A stretch of 64,000 bases of DNA from contig CAZZDK010000010.1 in NCBI GenBank assembly GCA_964652235.1, positions 1 to 64,000 of the forward strand, in the 5' to 3' direction. The stretch's first letter is position 1. Each line of letters opens with the position of its first letter. The stretch comes from CAZZDK01 sp964652235. Lineage in GTDB: Bacteria; Pseudomonadota; Alphaproteobacteria; UBA9219. A model generated the notes under the pieces. The model searched no databases, had not been told where the DNA came from, and worked only from the letters and a program-made list of their open reading frames with translations. Position numbers and translations under genes: made by a program. Shown here piece after piece: positions 50,945 to 59,744 of this stretch.

Positions 50945-51367
50945 ATGGCTATCGAACGTACTTTTTCGATCATCAAACCCGACGCCACGCGCCGCAATCT
51001 GACCGGCAAAATCAACGCCAAGCTGGAAGAGGCGGGCCTGCGCATTATCGCGCAAAAGCGCCTCCTCATGACCCGCTCGCAGGCGGAAGGCTTCTATGCC
51101 GTCCATAAAGAGAGGCCTTTCTTTAACAGCCTGTGCGATTTCATGACGTCCGGCCCCGTCGTGGTCCAGGTTCTTGAGGGTGAAAACGCTGTGCTTCGGA
51201 ATCGCGAGGTGATGGGCGCGACGAACCCGGCCCAGGCGGCCCCCGGCACGATCCGCAAAGAGTTTGCCGAAAGCATCGAGGCAAACTCGGTCCACGGCTC
51301 GGATAGCCTTGAAAACGCAGCCATAGAGATTGCGTATTTCTTCAGCCAGATTGAACTGGTCGGCTAA
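50945..51367 (+). CDS. ndk: nucleoside diphosphate kinase
   Basis: 140 residues. ERTFSIIKPDATRRNLTG at the start, the nucleotide-binding GATNPAQAAPGTIRKEF and the active-site His in NSVHGSDS. Balances NTP and dNTP pools. Its last four bases overlap the end of purA on the other strand. Confidence 0.97.
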   Translation: MAIERTFSIIKPDATRRNLTGKINAKLEEAGLRIIAQKRLLMTRSQAEGFYAVHKERPFFNSLCDFMTSGPVVVQVLEGENAVLRNREVMGATNPAQAAPGTIRKEFAESIEANSVHGSDSLENAAIEIAYFFSQIELVG

Positions 51368-52656
51368 TCCATAAACGGATCGCGCACGAGAATCGTGTCT
51401 TCGCGTTCGGGGCTTGTGGAAACGAGCGTCACGGGCGCTTCGACCATTTCCTCGATCCGGCGGATATATTTAATCGCCTCGGCGGGCAGCCCGGCCCAGC
51501 TGCGCGCGCCTTGCGTGCTTTCGCTCCAGCCTTCGCAGGTTTCGTAAACCGGCTCCACCTTGGATTGCGCCAGGGCGCCGGCGGGAAGGTGGTCGATTTC
51601 CTCTCCGTCCAATCTATAGGCGCGGCAGATTTTGATTTCCTTGAGGCCGTCCAGCACGTCGAGTTTCGTGAGAACCAGCCCGTCGATTCCGCCGACCTTG
51701 ACGGCCTGTCGCACAGCCACGGCGTCAAGCCAGCCGCAACGGCGCTTGCGGCCCGTCACGGTGCCGTACTCGCGTCCGCGCTCGCCGATCAGGGCGCCGA
51801 TTTCGCCCAGATCCTCGGTGGGGAACGGCCCCGTGCCCACGCGCGTCGTATAGGCTTTGCAAATGCCCAGAATGCGGCCCAGCATTTTGGGGCTGACGCC
51901 CGCGCCCGCGGCGGCCTGTCCGCCCACGATGTTGCTGGAGGTGACGAAAGGATAGGTGCCGTGATCGATGTCGAGCATGGTGCCTTGCGCGCCTTCGAAC
52001 AAAACCAGCTTTCCTTCCCGGCGCACCTCTTCGAGTCGTTTCCAGACGACGGCGGCATAGGGCAGGATGCGGGGCGCGACCTCCATCACTTCGTCATAGA
52101 CCGCCTCGACCTTCAGCTCTTGCGCGCCGTAGCCGCGTAAAAGTGCGTTATGGTGGGTGAGAAGGTCCTCGATTTTTTCCTTGAGAACGGACGGTTCCCG
52201 CAAATCGCACAAACGCACGGCGCGGCGGGCGATCTTGTCCTCGTAAGCGGGGCCGATGCCGCGCCCCGTCGTGCCTATTTTTCTCGCGCCTTTGGCGGCT
52301 TCCCTCGCGCGGTCCACGATGCCGTGGACGGGCAGAATAAGCGGGCAGTTTTCCGCGACGATAAGATTGTCCGGCGAGACGGCGACGCCGCGATTCTTGA
52401 TGTTGTCGATCTCATTCAAAAGAGCCCAGGGATCAACCACGACGCCGTTACCGATGATCGAAAGCTTGCCGGGCCGCACGATGCCCGAAGGGAGCAGGTT
52501 GAGCTTATAGACATTGCCGTCGATCACGAGCGTGTGGCCCGCATTGTTGCCGCCTTGAAAGCGCACCACGACATCCGCGCGCGACGACAGCCAATCCACG
52601 ACCTTGCCCTTGCCTTCATCGCCCCATTGGGCCCCCACGACGACGACGTTTTTCAT
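51364..52656 (-). CDS. purA: adenylosuccinate synthetase
   Basis: 430 residues. P-loop-type VVVGAQWGDEGKGKVVDWL with catalytic Asp, FQGGNNAGHTLV, GTTGRGIGPAYEDK, VLFEGAQGTMLDIDHGTYPFVTSSN and RKRRCGWLDAVAVR. Commits IMP to AMP synthesis. Monocistronic; ends against ndk. Confidence 0.97.
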   Translation of the reverse strand: MKNVVVVGAQWGDEGKGKVVDWLSSRADVVVRFQGGNNAGHTLVIDGNVYKLNLLPSGIVRPGKLSIIGNGVVVDPWALLNEIDNIKNRGVAVSPDNLIVAENCPLILPVHGIVDRAREAAKGARKIGTTGRGIGPAYEDKIARRAVRLCDLREPSVLKEKIEDLLTHHNALLRGYGAQELKVEAVYDEVMEVAPRILPYAAVVWKRLEEVRREGKLVLFEGAQGTMLDIDHGTYPFVTSSNIVGGQAAAGAGVSPKMLGRILGICKAYTTRVGTGPFPTEDLGEIGALIGERGREYGTVTGRKRRCGWLDAVAVRQAVKVGGIDGLVLTKLDVLDGLKEIKICRAYRLDGEEIDHLPAGALAQSKVEPVYETCEGWSESTQGARSWAGLPAEAIKYIRRIEEMVEAPVTLVSTSPEREDTILVRDPFMD

Positions 52657-52803
52657 CGGAAAATATCCTTTAATAAGGTTTGCAAGCGTGGGTCAGCTAA
52701 TCACATTTTTCCCGGATTCCCAAGGAATCTTCGTTCTTTATCCGGATAACGAAAAAGGCTAGGTTTGTCGGAATAACGTGTTTCTTCATCCTTAACGCGC
52801 CCC

Positions 52804-53385
52804 ATGTCCCCCGTTCGCTCGCTTTACAATTGGACCCTTCGCCAAGCCGAGGGGCCTTATGCCGCTTACGTCCTTTTCGCCGTCGCTTTCGCGGAAAGTT
52901 CCTTTTTCCCCATTCCGCCGGACGTCCTGCTTTTGCCCATGGCCTTGGCTTGCCGTGAGAAGGCGTGGCGTTACGCCCTGATTTGCACGGTGGGTTCCGT
53001 CGTCGGCGGGCTTTTGGGTTATGCCATCGGCGCCTATTTGTACGACACGGTGGGGCAATGGATCATCAATACTTATCATTTGCAGGAAGGCTTTCAGCGG
53101 TTTCACGACGAGTTCAATCGCTGGGGCGTGGCAATTATTCTGGCCAAAGGCTTGACGCCCATACCGTTCAAGCTAGTGACTATCGCAAGCGGCGTGGCGG
53201 CTTTGCCGCTTGTTCCCTTCGTTTTGGCGTCTATAGCCACGCGGGCCTTGCGGTTTTATCTCGTCGCGGGGCTTGTCCGGAAGTTCGGCGAGCCGATCCG
53301 GACTTTCGTGGAAAAATATTTGAACTGGGTCGCGCTGGGGGTTTTGGTTTTAATTGTTTTCGGATTCTGGCTTGTTCTCCATTAA
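52804..53385 (+). CDS. YqaA/DedA-type membrane protein
   Basis: 193 residues with four to five membrane segments. The YAAYVLFAVAFAESSFFPIPP motif near the start and GLTPIPFKLVTIASGVAALPL near residue 120 are typical of YqaA family proteins (DedA-like, SNARE-associated domain). Relatives act as phospholipid or ion transporters. The last 36 bases overlap hdaA on the opposite strand. Confidence 0.88.
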   Translation: MSPVRSLYNWTLRQAEGPYAAYVLFAVAFAESSFFPIPPDVLLLPMALACREKAWRYALICTVGSVVGGLLGYAIGAYLYDTVGQWIINTYHLQEGFQRFHDEFNRWGVAIILAKGLTPIPFKLVTIASGVAALPLVPFVLASIATRALRFYLVAGLVRKFGEPIRTFVEKYLNWVALGVLVLIVFGFWLVLH

Positions 53386-54057
53386 AATCTTCTGAACGAA
53401 CGGAATAGAAATTTTCCGTCCCGTCTCAAGCGCGGCTTCGTCCAGCGCCGCGACGGCCTGGCGGATGGCCGTTCCCGTTCGCTCCAGACGCGCCGCCAGA
53501 TAATCCACGACGCCTGCGTCCACCATCAATTGCCGGTCGGCGAAAAGCTTGAGCAAAAGGCCGCGCATGAGCTCGTCATCTGGTTCAAAAAGGCGGACAG
53601 AGAGGCAGCTTTTAAGCCGCGTCTCGATGTCCGGCAGGTCCAGCCCCCACAAGGCGGGAGGCCTGGCCGCCGTCAAAAGCAGCGGCGCGCCCGCAGCCTT
53701 TGCGGCGTTGAAAAGGTGCTGAAGCCATTCTTCGCTCTCGCCCTCGCCCGCAACGGTGTCCGCATCGTCCAAGGCAAAGGCTTTGGCTGAAGTCGCGCCG
53801 GTCGCGATATCCTCAAGCGTTTTGTCGCCGACATTCAGGCGTCTGGCTTTATGTTTATCGGCCCAGGCGCAAAGGAGGTGCGTCTTGCCCGCTCCTTCCG
53901 GTCCCCAAAGAACGAGCGCGGGGGAGGGCCAGGCCGCCGGTTCGCGCTCTAAAAGCCATTGCGCGGCCTCGGCGTTCGCGGGCGAGACGAGAAAATCCTC
54001 CGCCCCCATCAGCTCCTGAAAGGGCAGCGGCAGGTGATATTGGCGAGGATCATTCAT
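53350..54057 (-). CDS. DnaA-related replication regulator HdaA
   Basis: 235 residues. The N-terminal QYHLPLPF is a beta-clamp-binding motif. An AAA+ core similar to DnaA domain III follows with Walker A LWGPEGAGKTHLLCAWA, Walker B AFALDDADTV and LLLTAARPPALWGL, then RLEPDDEL-like lid helices. It stimulates ATP hydrolysis by DnaA to limit re-initiation. The start overlaps the AI-2E gene by four bases, a conserved arrangement in alphaproteobacteria. Confidence 0.9.
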   Translation of the reverse strand: MNDPRQYHLPLPFQELMGAEDFLVSPANAEAAQWLLEREPAAWPSPALVLWGPEGAGKTHLLCAWADKHKARRLNVGDKTLEDIATGATSAKAFALDDADTVAGEGESEEWLQHLFNAAKAAGAPLLLTAARPPALWGLDLPDIETRLKSCLSVRLFEPDDELMRGLLLKLFADRQLMVDAGVVDYLAARLERTGTAIRQAVAALDEAALETGRKISIPFVQKILMENKPESENN

Positions 54058-55124
54058 CGCGGTTTTTGCCGCCGCTCGTAAAGCGTGCTGCTTTTGTAAC
54101 GTTTGAGCGCGAGGCGGATCAGAACGCCGATGATGGCGGCGAGCGGCACGGCGATCAAAACGCCCACAAAGCCGAGCAGGCTCGCGCCCGCGAAAAGAGC
54201 GAAGATGATCCAGACGGGATGAAGCCCCACGCGGTCGCCCACGAGCTTGGGCGTCAGGACGTAGCCTTCAAGCGTTTGCCCGACGAGAAAAACCAGAAAC
54301 GTCAGGAAGATGGAAAGAGCGTCGTTGAATTGCGTGAAGGCCAGAATCATGCTTGCGACCAAGACGAACCCCGATCCGACATAGGGGATAAAGGACAAAA
54401 AGCCCGCCACGATGCCGATGGTCGCGCCGTATTTAAGGCCGACGAGCGAAAGGCCGACGCTGTAAATAATGCCGAGAGAAAGGCAGACGAGCGCCTGGCC
54501 GCGCAGAAAGCCGGAAAGGGTGCGGTCGATTTGGTCAACCGCCTCGCGAAACAGGTTGTAATTTTTTCTGGGCACGAGCGAGTTCACTCCTTCCGTCGCG
54601 TGGGGCCAGTCGCGCAAGAGATAAAAGGCGACAATCGGCGTGATGACAAGCAGCATGGCGATATCGAACAGCGCAAAGCCGCCGCTTACGAGCTTCTTAA
54701 GCATTTCCGCGAACCAAAGAGCCAGGCTTCCCGCGTAATTTCCGGCCGCGTCGCGCAATTTCTCGACATCGCCCGGCGACAGCCTTTCAAGCCATTCCGT
54801 CACGGGGGGAAGGACCCTCTCCCTTAAAGCGGCAATGACCGAAGGCAGCGTTTCGATCAGCGAGGCCAGCTGGCTTTGGAGCAAGGGCAAAATGAGCAAA
54901 AGCGCGATGATAACGGCGGAAACGAAGCTTAAGAGAACAAGCGCGGCGCCGAAAGGGCGCGACAGACGTTTGGCCGAAAGCTTGTTGACGATGGGGTCGA
55001 GCAAATAAGCGATGACGGCGCCCGCGACAAAGGGCAAAAGAATGGGTTTCAAAAGCCAGACGAGGCCCGCGAAACAAAGCCCCAGGAAAAGCCAAAACCT
55101 GTTTTGCGCGGCGGGATCGTTCAT
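54054..55124 (-). CDS. AI-2E/PerM family membrane transporter
   Basis: 356 residues from the ATG at 55124. About seven to eight membrane segments. The C-terminal half has the family signature QTLEGYVLTPKLVGDRVGLHPVWIIFALFAGASLLGFVGVLIAVPLAA (in consecutive short segments). The family exports small molecules or ions; AI-2 transport should not be assumed. In a unit DUF2066 - this gene - hdaA. Confidence 0.9.
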   Translation of the reverse strand: MNDPAAQNRFWLFLGLCFAGLVWLLKPILLPFVAGAVIAYLLDPIVNKLSAKRLSRPFGAALVLLSFVSAVIIALLLILPLLQSQLASLIETLPSVIAALRERVLPPVTEWLERLSPGDVEKLRDAAGNYAGSLALWFAEMLKKLVSGGFALFDIAMLLVITPIVAFYLLRDWPHATEGVNSLVPRKNYNLFREAVDQIDRTLSGFLRGQALVCLSLGIIYSVGLSLVGLKYGATIGIVAGFLSFIPYVGSGFVLVASMILAFTQFNDALSIFLTFLVFLVGQTLEGYVLTPKLVGDRVGLHPVWIIFALFAGASLLGFVGVLIAVPLAAIIGVLIRLALKRYKSSTLYERRQKPR

Positions 55125-55140
55125 GGTCTCGGCCTTTCTT

Positions 55141-56277
55141 TTACAGCGCTTCCATCGCGCCTGTTTGCTGAATGCTCCAACTGCCGTTTGCGCTTTGCTC
55201 AAGCCGCAGGCCCTGTTCCGCCAGGGCGCTTTGCAAAGATGCCAGGTCGCCCGTGAATTGAACCTCGATATGCACGAGGCCTCGCGTCATCGCGATGACG
55301 TGCGTTTCCACCACAAGCGGGACGCGGGCCAACTTGTCGCGAATTTTTCCCCAGGCGGCCAGGTTCGCGACCGGCACATCTACGGGCAGGAACATCTGCG
55401 TTCCGGCGGGCGCCGCGGCGCCCGGAGAAGCGACGATCCGTGCCGCGCCGCTTGCCTGCGCCTGTTTCCATTCGCCTTCGATGGCGCGGATCATCTGTTC
55501 GATTCCGTCCCTAAGCTCGTCGTCGAGGCCCGCATAGGCGGCGGAGGGCTTAAGGGAGGATTCGCGCACATCGCGCGGCAGGCCTTCGGAATCGTAGGCG
55601 CGGAGGATTATAGTCCCGTCGATCGGCGTGCCGGACAGTTCGTCGCCGGTTTCCAAAATGGCGACGATGGCGCCGCTTGCCTGGTATTTCCGCATCAAGG
55701 AGCGCAAGTTTTCGGCCTTGGCGCTGACGGCTTCCTCCGCGCTGATTTGCGCGATGTCTTCCAGATCGCCCGCCGGGCCGATCATGGGCACGAGAACGGC
55801 TTTGCGCGCCGCCTCTTCCCAGGCGTTGCGCCAGGCCGTCCGGTCTTCCCAAAGAACGACGCGGCTACGGTTTTTCAAGAGAGGCAGAATCACGATAGGC
55901 TTGGCGCGAATTTCGGAAAAAGCCGTTCCCTTGGCGTTCAGAAAAGCGCGCACGGCCATCGGTTTGAACTGGACCGTAAAGGTGCCCATATAGCGCAGGG
56001 CGGCGGCGTGTTCCTTTTGGACCTCGAAGGATTGAACCAGAGCCGCGATTTCGTCGTCGCTCGCTTCGATGTTTCCCGCGTTCAGGCGGGAGAGGATTTC
56101 CTTGAAAGCGTGCCTTTGGGCCTGGGGGATGGCGTCGTTTCGGGCCTGGGCCGCGCTGGCCGCCGAGACGTCAACCGCGATGTCCGCGACTTGGTAAAGG
56201 GAAGAATCCTCCTGCGCCAGGGCCGCCGGGGCCATCGCCAGGAAACAGGCCAGAAAGGCCATTTGCGCGAGTTTCAT
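55141..56277 (-). CDS. DUF2066 domain protein, exported
   Basis: 378 residues from the ATG at 56277 (AGG seven bases upstream; ATG at 56292 possible). Signal peptide (MKLAQMAFLACFLAMAPAAL), then DUF2066 features: VADIAVDVSAASAAQARNDAI, QRHAFKEILSRL, YMGTFTVQFKPMAVRAFL and VILPLLKNRSRVVLWED. Function unknown, periplasmic. Its placement next to purM and upstream of hdaA is the usual gene order. Confidence 0.85.
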   Translation of the reverse strand: MKLAQMAFLACFLAMAPAALAQEDSSLYQVADIAVDVSAASAAQARNDAIPQAQRHAFKEILSRLNAGNIEASDDEIAALVQSFEVQKEHAAALRYMGTFTVQFKPMAVRAFLNAKGTAFSEIRAKPIVILPLLKNRSRVVLWEDRTAWRNAWEEAARKAVLVPMIGPAGDLEDIAQISAEEAVSAKAENLRSLMRKYQASGAIVAILETGDELSGTPIDGTIILRAYDSEGLPRDVRESSLKPSAAYAGLDDELRDGIEQMIRAIEGEWKQAQASGAARIVASPGAAAPAGTQMFLPVDVPVANLAAWGKIRDKLARVPLVVETHVIAMTRGLVHIEVQFTGDLASLQSALAEQGLRLEQSANGSWSIQQTGAMEAL

Positions 56278-56353
56278 TGCAAACCTGTCCATTTTCGCTA
56301 TTCTGCCCCTGTTTTTACAGCATCGAAGCTTAACCAGCAACTCTGGCGAGACC

Positions 56354-57433
56354 ATGGCGGACCTTAAGAACACGGAACGAGACGCTTATGCCAAAGCAGG
56401 CGTCCACATCGACGCGGGCAATGAACTTGTCGAGGCGATCAAGCCCTTGGCCAAGGCGACTTCCCGGCCCGGCGCCGACGCGGCTTTGGGGGGATTCGGG
56501 GCTCTTTTCGACCTGAAAGCGACGGGTTACAAAGACCCTATTCTCGTCAGCTCGACCGACGGGGTGGGAACCAAGCTTCGCATCGCCATCGAAAGCGGGC
56601 GGCACGATACGGTGGGGATCGATCTGGTCGCCATGTGCGTCAACGATCTGGTGGTGGCGGGCGCTGAGCCGTTGTTTTTCCTAGATTATTTTGCAACCGG
56701 GCGGCTGGATGTCGAAACGGCTCGCGCGGTCGTCAAGGGCATAGCCGAAGGCTGCAAACAAACCGGCTGCGCCCTGGTCGGCGGCGAAACGGCGGAAATG
56801 CCGGGTATGTATGAAGGCAAGGATTACGATCTGGCGGGCTTTGCCGTCGGCGCGGTTGAGCGGGACGCCATCTTGCCGCGAGGGGACGTTAAGGCCGGGG
56901 ATGTCGTCCTCGGCCTGGCTTCAAACGGGGTCCACAGCAACGGTTTTTCGCTCGTTCGCAAGGTTGTGGAGCAAGAAGGGCTGGCCTGGGACGCGCCCGC
57001 GCCGTTCGATCCATCGCGCGGCCTGGCCGAGGCGCTTTTGGAGCCGACGCGACTCTACGTCAAACCGCTTTTGCCCGCGCTGCGGGGCGGGTTGCTTAAG
57101 GCGTTGGCGCATATTACGGGCGGCGGGCTTCTCGAAAACATCCCGCGCGTTTTGCCCCAGGGCCTCGGCGTCTGGCTTAGCGCGGCGAACTGGCCCGTGC
57201 CGCCGGTTTTCAAATGGCTGGCCAAGCAAAGCGGCGCGAGCGGGACGGACATGGCGCGAACGTTCAATTGCGGCATCGGCATGGTCGTGATCGTCGCGCC
57301 GGAAAAGGTCGAAGAAGTCTCGGCCCTTTTGACGAATGCGGGCGAAAAAGTTTTCCGCATCGGCGAGGTCGAAGAGAATCTTTCCGAACATCGCGTCGTT
57401 ATTCAGGGAATGGATTCGTCATGGCCGTGTTGA
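56354..57433 (+). CDS. purM: phosphoribosylformylglycinamidine cyclo-ligase
   Basis: 359 residues. YAKAGVHIDAGNELVEAIKP, SSTDGVGTKLRIAI, GIDLVAMCVNDLVVAGAEPLFFLDYF and LVGGETAEMPGMY are the PurM/ATP-grasp-like signatures. Makes AIR in purine synthesis. Overlaps purN by 13 bases; divergent from the DUF2066 gene by 76 bases. Confidence 0.97.
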   Translation: MADLKNTERDAYAKAGVHIDAGNELVEAIKPLAKATSRPGADAALGGFGALFDLKATGYKDPILVSSTDGVGTKLRIAIESGRHDTVGIDLVAMCVNDLVVAGAEPLFFLDYFATGRLDVETARAVVKGIAEGCKQTGCALVGGETAEMPGMYEGKDYDLAGFAVGAVERDAILPRGDVKAGDVVLGLASNGVHSNGFSLVRKVVEQEGLAWDAPAPFDPSRGLAEALLEPTRLYVKPLLPALRGGLLKALAHITGGGLLENIPRVLPQGLGVWLSAANWPVPPVFKWLAKQSGASGTDMARTFNCGIGMVVIVAPEKVEEVSALLTNAGEKVFRIGEVEENLSEHRVVIQGMDSSWPC

Positions 57434-58071
57434 ACGTCGCCGTTCTTATTTCGGGGCGCGGCTCGAATATGCAGGCGTTGGTCCGCGCCGCGCAGGCGCC
57501 GGGCTTTCCCGCGAAAATCGTCTGCGTTCTCGCGAACCTTCCGGACGCGGCGGGCCTCGCCTGGGCCAGAGAAAACGGCATTCCGACCGAAATCGTGGAT
57601 CACAGGCCTTTCGGCAAGGACCGCGAGGCTTTCGAAAAAGCGATGGATGAGAAAATCGTCGCCCATGGGGCGCAACTCGTTTGCCTGGCGGGCTTTATGC
57701 GGCTCATTTCGCCGTGGTTCGTGGAGAAATGGCGCGACAGGCTCGTGAACATTCATCCCTCGCTTCTGCCGTCTTTTCCGGGCCTGCACGTTCATGAACA
57801 GGCGCTGGCGGCGGGTGTGAAATTTTCCGGCTGCACGGTCCATTTTGTGCGTCCCGGCACGGACGACGGCCCGATCATCGTTCAGGCCGCGGTCCCCGTT
57901 TTGCAAGGCGACGATCCGGACGGCCTCGCCGCGCGGATTTTAGAGATGGAGCATAAAATTTATCCCGCCGCTCTGCGCTGGATCGCCGAAGGGCGCGTGA
58001 ACGTCCATAATGAGCGCTGTTTTATCGCGGGCGCCATCGCGCCGGAGAGCGCGATGAATCCTGGGGTGTGA
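57421..58071 (+). CDS. purN: phosphoribosylglycinamide formyltransferase
   Basis: 216 residues from the ATG at 57421 inside the purM end. VLISGRGSNMQALVRA binds GAR phosphate; the catalytic Asn and His are in NIHPSLLPSFPG and the Asp in VRPGTDDGPII. Uses formyl-THF to make FGAR. Two bases after its stop a long palindromic element begins. Confidence 0.97.
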   Translation: MAVLNVAVLISGRGSNMQALVRAAQAPGFPAKIVCVLANLPDAAGLAWARENGIPTEIVDHRPFGKDREAFEKAMDEKIVAHGAQLVCLAGFMRLISPWFVEKWRDRLVNIHPSLLPSFPGLHVHEQALAAGVKFSGCTVHFVRPGTDDGPIIVQAAVPVLQGDDPDGLAARILEMEHKIYPAALRWIAEGRVNVHNERCFIAGAIAPESAMNPGV

Positions 58072-58072
58072 A

Positions 58073-58198
58073 AACATTCAAACGATCTTGGGCTGCAAAA
58101 CGCACACTTTCAAGATTTTGATGCTCACGTACCTTTATGTACGCTGCGCTCAAAATCTTGAAAGCGCACGTTTTTCGCCTCAAGCTTATTTGAATGTC
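58073..58198. repeat. 126-base imperfect palindrome after purN
   Basis: ACATTCAAA at the left pairs with TTTGAATGT at the right; the inner arms CACACTTTCAAGATTTTGA and TCAAAATCTTGAAAGCGCAC pair well around GTACCTTTATGTAC. TTTTT follows the inner arm (58171-58175), so it could end purMN transcription. It looks like a mobile or dispersed hairpin element. No reading frame of note. Confidence 0.7.
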
Positions 58199-58206
58199 AA
58201 CACACC

Positions 58207-58369
58207 CTAGAGCAAAGTCCGGTTAGGTGGAATCAAAAGAACGTCGTCACTCCCGCGCAAGCGGGAGTCCCGTTTGGTTTAACGGCATGAAAACCAAACG
58301 GGATGCCCGCTGTCGCGGGCATGACGAAAAAACCGGACATTTGTTCTACCTAACCGGATTTTGCTCTAG
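58207..58369. repeat. 163-base MITE-like element with nested REP palindrome
   Basis: The ends are inverted repeats of about 24 bases with two mismatches: CTAGAGCAAAGTCCGGTTAG at the left and CTAACCGGATTTTGCTCTAG at the right. Nested within are arms of about 35 bases, GTCACTCCCGCGCAAGCGGG and CCCGCTGTCGCGGGCATGAC plus CGTTTGGTTT/AAACCAAACG. The inner core matches the half-palindrome at 34637. It holds no gene. Confidence 0.75.
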
Positions 58370-58523
58370 CGAATAAGGTTAAGATTTTTGGTTAATTTCT
58401 AGAATCTTTCCAACCCAAAATTTTTCGTCTTATGACAGCGCGAAACCATTCTTGCAGCCTTGATTCCTTGCGATTCGCTTGCTACACGCAGGCGCATCTT
58501 TTCCCTTTTTTAGAGGATTTGTC
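58370..58523 (+). promoter_or_regulatory. leader with candidate promoter for the 98-residue gene
   Basis: TTGATT at 58460-58465 and TACACG near 58483 are 17 bases apart and could be a weak promoter. TAGAGGA at 58511-58517 is the ribosome-binding site. Nothing else recognised. Confidence 0.3.
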
Positions 58524-58820
58524 ATGGCGGCTTTAGTTGTTATCTCTCTTGCCCCTTCCAACGCGGCGCAGCACTTAAGGAATTTCAAACTGAGCGCTTT
58601 TTGCGTTCAGACGGGACAAGCCCACAGGCCCGACAATTTTTGGCTGGCTTTGGCGCCAAACGCCAAGACGGCGAGAGCGCTTGTCGAAATGCAAGAAAAG
58701 CTCGAAAAAGGAAGAACGGGCAGCACGTATGTAGAGCCGATCGAAAGAGGCCATGCCTTGGAAAAACTGAAGCAAGGCTTTTTCGGCTGGTGCGTCAGAC
58801 CGGGTTGCTTCGTTCGCTAA
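58524..58820 (+). CDS. 98-residue protein of unknown function
   Basis: Starts at the ATG at 58524 after TAGAGGATTTGTC. Basic, with HLRNFKLSAFCVQTGQAHRP, FWLALAPNAKTARALVEMQEKL and C-terminal FFGWCVRPGCFVR containing two Cys. The first 15 residues are hydrophobic but too short for a clear signal. No family recognised. It overlaps the SnoaL-like gene by four bases at the 3' end. Confidence 0.55.
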   Translation: MAALVVISLAPSNAAQHLRNFKLSAFCVQTGQAHRPDNFWLALAPNAKTARALVEMQEKLEKGRTGSTYVEPIERGHALEKLKQGFFGWCVRPGCFVR

Positions 58821-59578
58821 AACCGTACGCTCTTGCTTTCGTACCGGCGGCCCAGGAAGGACGGCATTTTGCTGCCGCCGTGGCTGCCGGGGAATTGCGC
58901 CATCTGATAGGACAAGTCCGTCTTGGTGCGATAGCTCCACAAAGCGTCCGGATTCTGGTGGTAGAAAAGATCCGAAACCGCCTCGGTCCGTACCCAGTCG
59001 ATCACCTGCTTGCGGTGGACCAGCTTCCAAACGCCTGCCGCGCCCGAGGGGCGGCGCTCGGCGCGGTCGAGGAAACGGCTGCCGATGAAGACGTCCTCGC
59101 GGCCCGTCGGTTTGTCGAGGCGGAAATGCGCGTGGCAATAGGATTCGACAAAGGCCGCGTCGCCCTCAAGCGTCACGCGCACATTGCCGATGAGATGGTG
59201 GGATTCCCTGATTTGCGTCAAAACCCCGACGACCCAATGGACGTAATCGCCCGACGTTCCTTGAAACACGCCAGGGCCGAGATCGACCGTCGCGTCCGGG
59301 TGAAAGACCGAACGCAAAAGCGTTTCGTCGATCCGGTCGAGTCCCCGCGCCGCGCTGTACAAAAGATCCGTAAGCTCGCTTTTATCCACGACGGCCTGGA
59401 GCCGGAGCGGCAGAAGCGGGCCTGAGGAGCGGACGGCCAAGGGCTCAACGAAAGAAGGGCCCATGGTTCGCTTCAAGAGCGCCGTTTTCTTTTTCGTTTT
59501 GGCGGGCGTCGCCTTTGGCTTACGGGCGGCGGGCTTGGTCTTTGGGGACGGAGCGGAGGTCTTTTTCGCTTTTGCCAT
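58817..59578 (-). CDS. SnoaL-like (NTF2-fold) protein with basic N-terminal tail
   Basis: 253 residues. The first 37 are Lys/Ala/Pro-rich (MAKAKKTSAPSPKTKPAARK and following), like histone H1 or AlgP tails. From about residue 65 a SnoaL_4-type domain follows: ELTDLLYSAARGLDRID, VFHPDATVDLG, VVGVLTQIRESHHLIGNVRV and FVESYCHAHFRL. The fold is used by small hydrolases, isomerases and dioxygenase subunits; the substrate is unknown. The tail could bind nucleic acid or polyphosphate. No such tail is usual in this family, as far as I recall. Confidence 0.8.
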   Translation of the reverse strand: MAKAKKTSAPSPKTKPAARKPKATPAKTKKKTALLKRTMGPSFVEPLAVRSSGPLLPLRLQAVVDKSELTDLLYSAARGLDRIDETLLRSVFHPDATVDLGPGVFQGTSGDYVHWVVGVLTQIRESHHLIGNVRVTLEGDAAFVESYCHAHFRLDKPTGREDVFIGSRFLDRAERRPSGAAGVWKLVHRKQVIDWVRTEAVSDLFYHQNPDALWSYRTKTDLSYQMAQFPGSHGGSKMPSFLGRRYESKSVRF

Positions 59579-59663
59579 GATATGCGCCTCGGTGTTTCAG
59601 GTGTCTTTCTTTAGGTCTAGCACGGGTCGTTGCGTTTTCGTACATATTTTTCATAGGGTTAGT

Positions 59664-59744
59664 ATGAAAACGATTTTTGTGATCCTTAAAGGCCATTTTT
59701 TACCCGTTAAGTCCGTAAAAAAACCGTCAGAAAGCATAAAATGA
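59664..59744 (+). CDS. possible 26-residue mini reading frame
   Basis: ATG behind AGGGTT; encodes MKTIFVILKGHFLPVKSVKK and six more residues. Its stop overlaps the next ATG (ATGA). It lies in an AT-rich patch (about 59620-60000) where frames of this length may be chance. Confidence 0.2.
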   Translation: MKTIFVILKGHFLPVKSVKKPSESIK

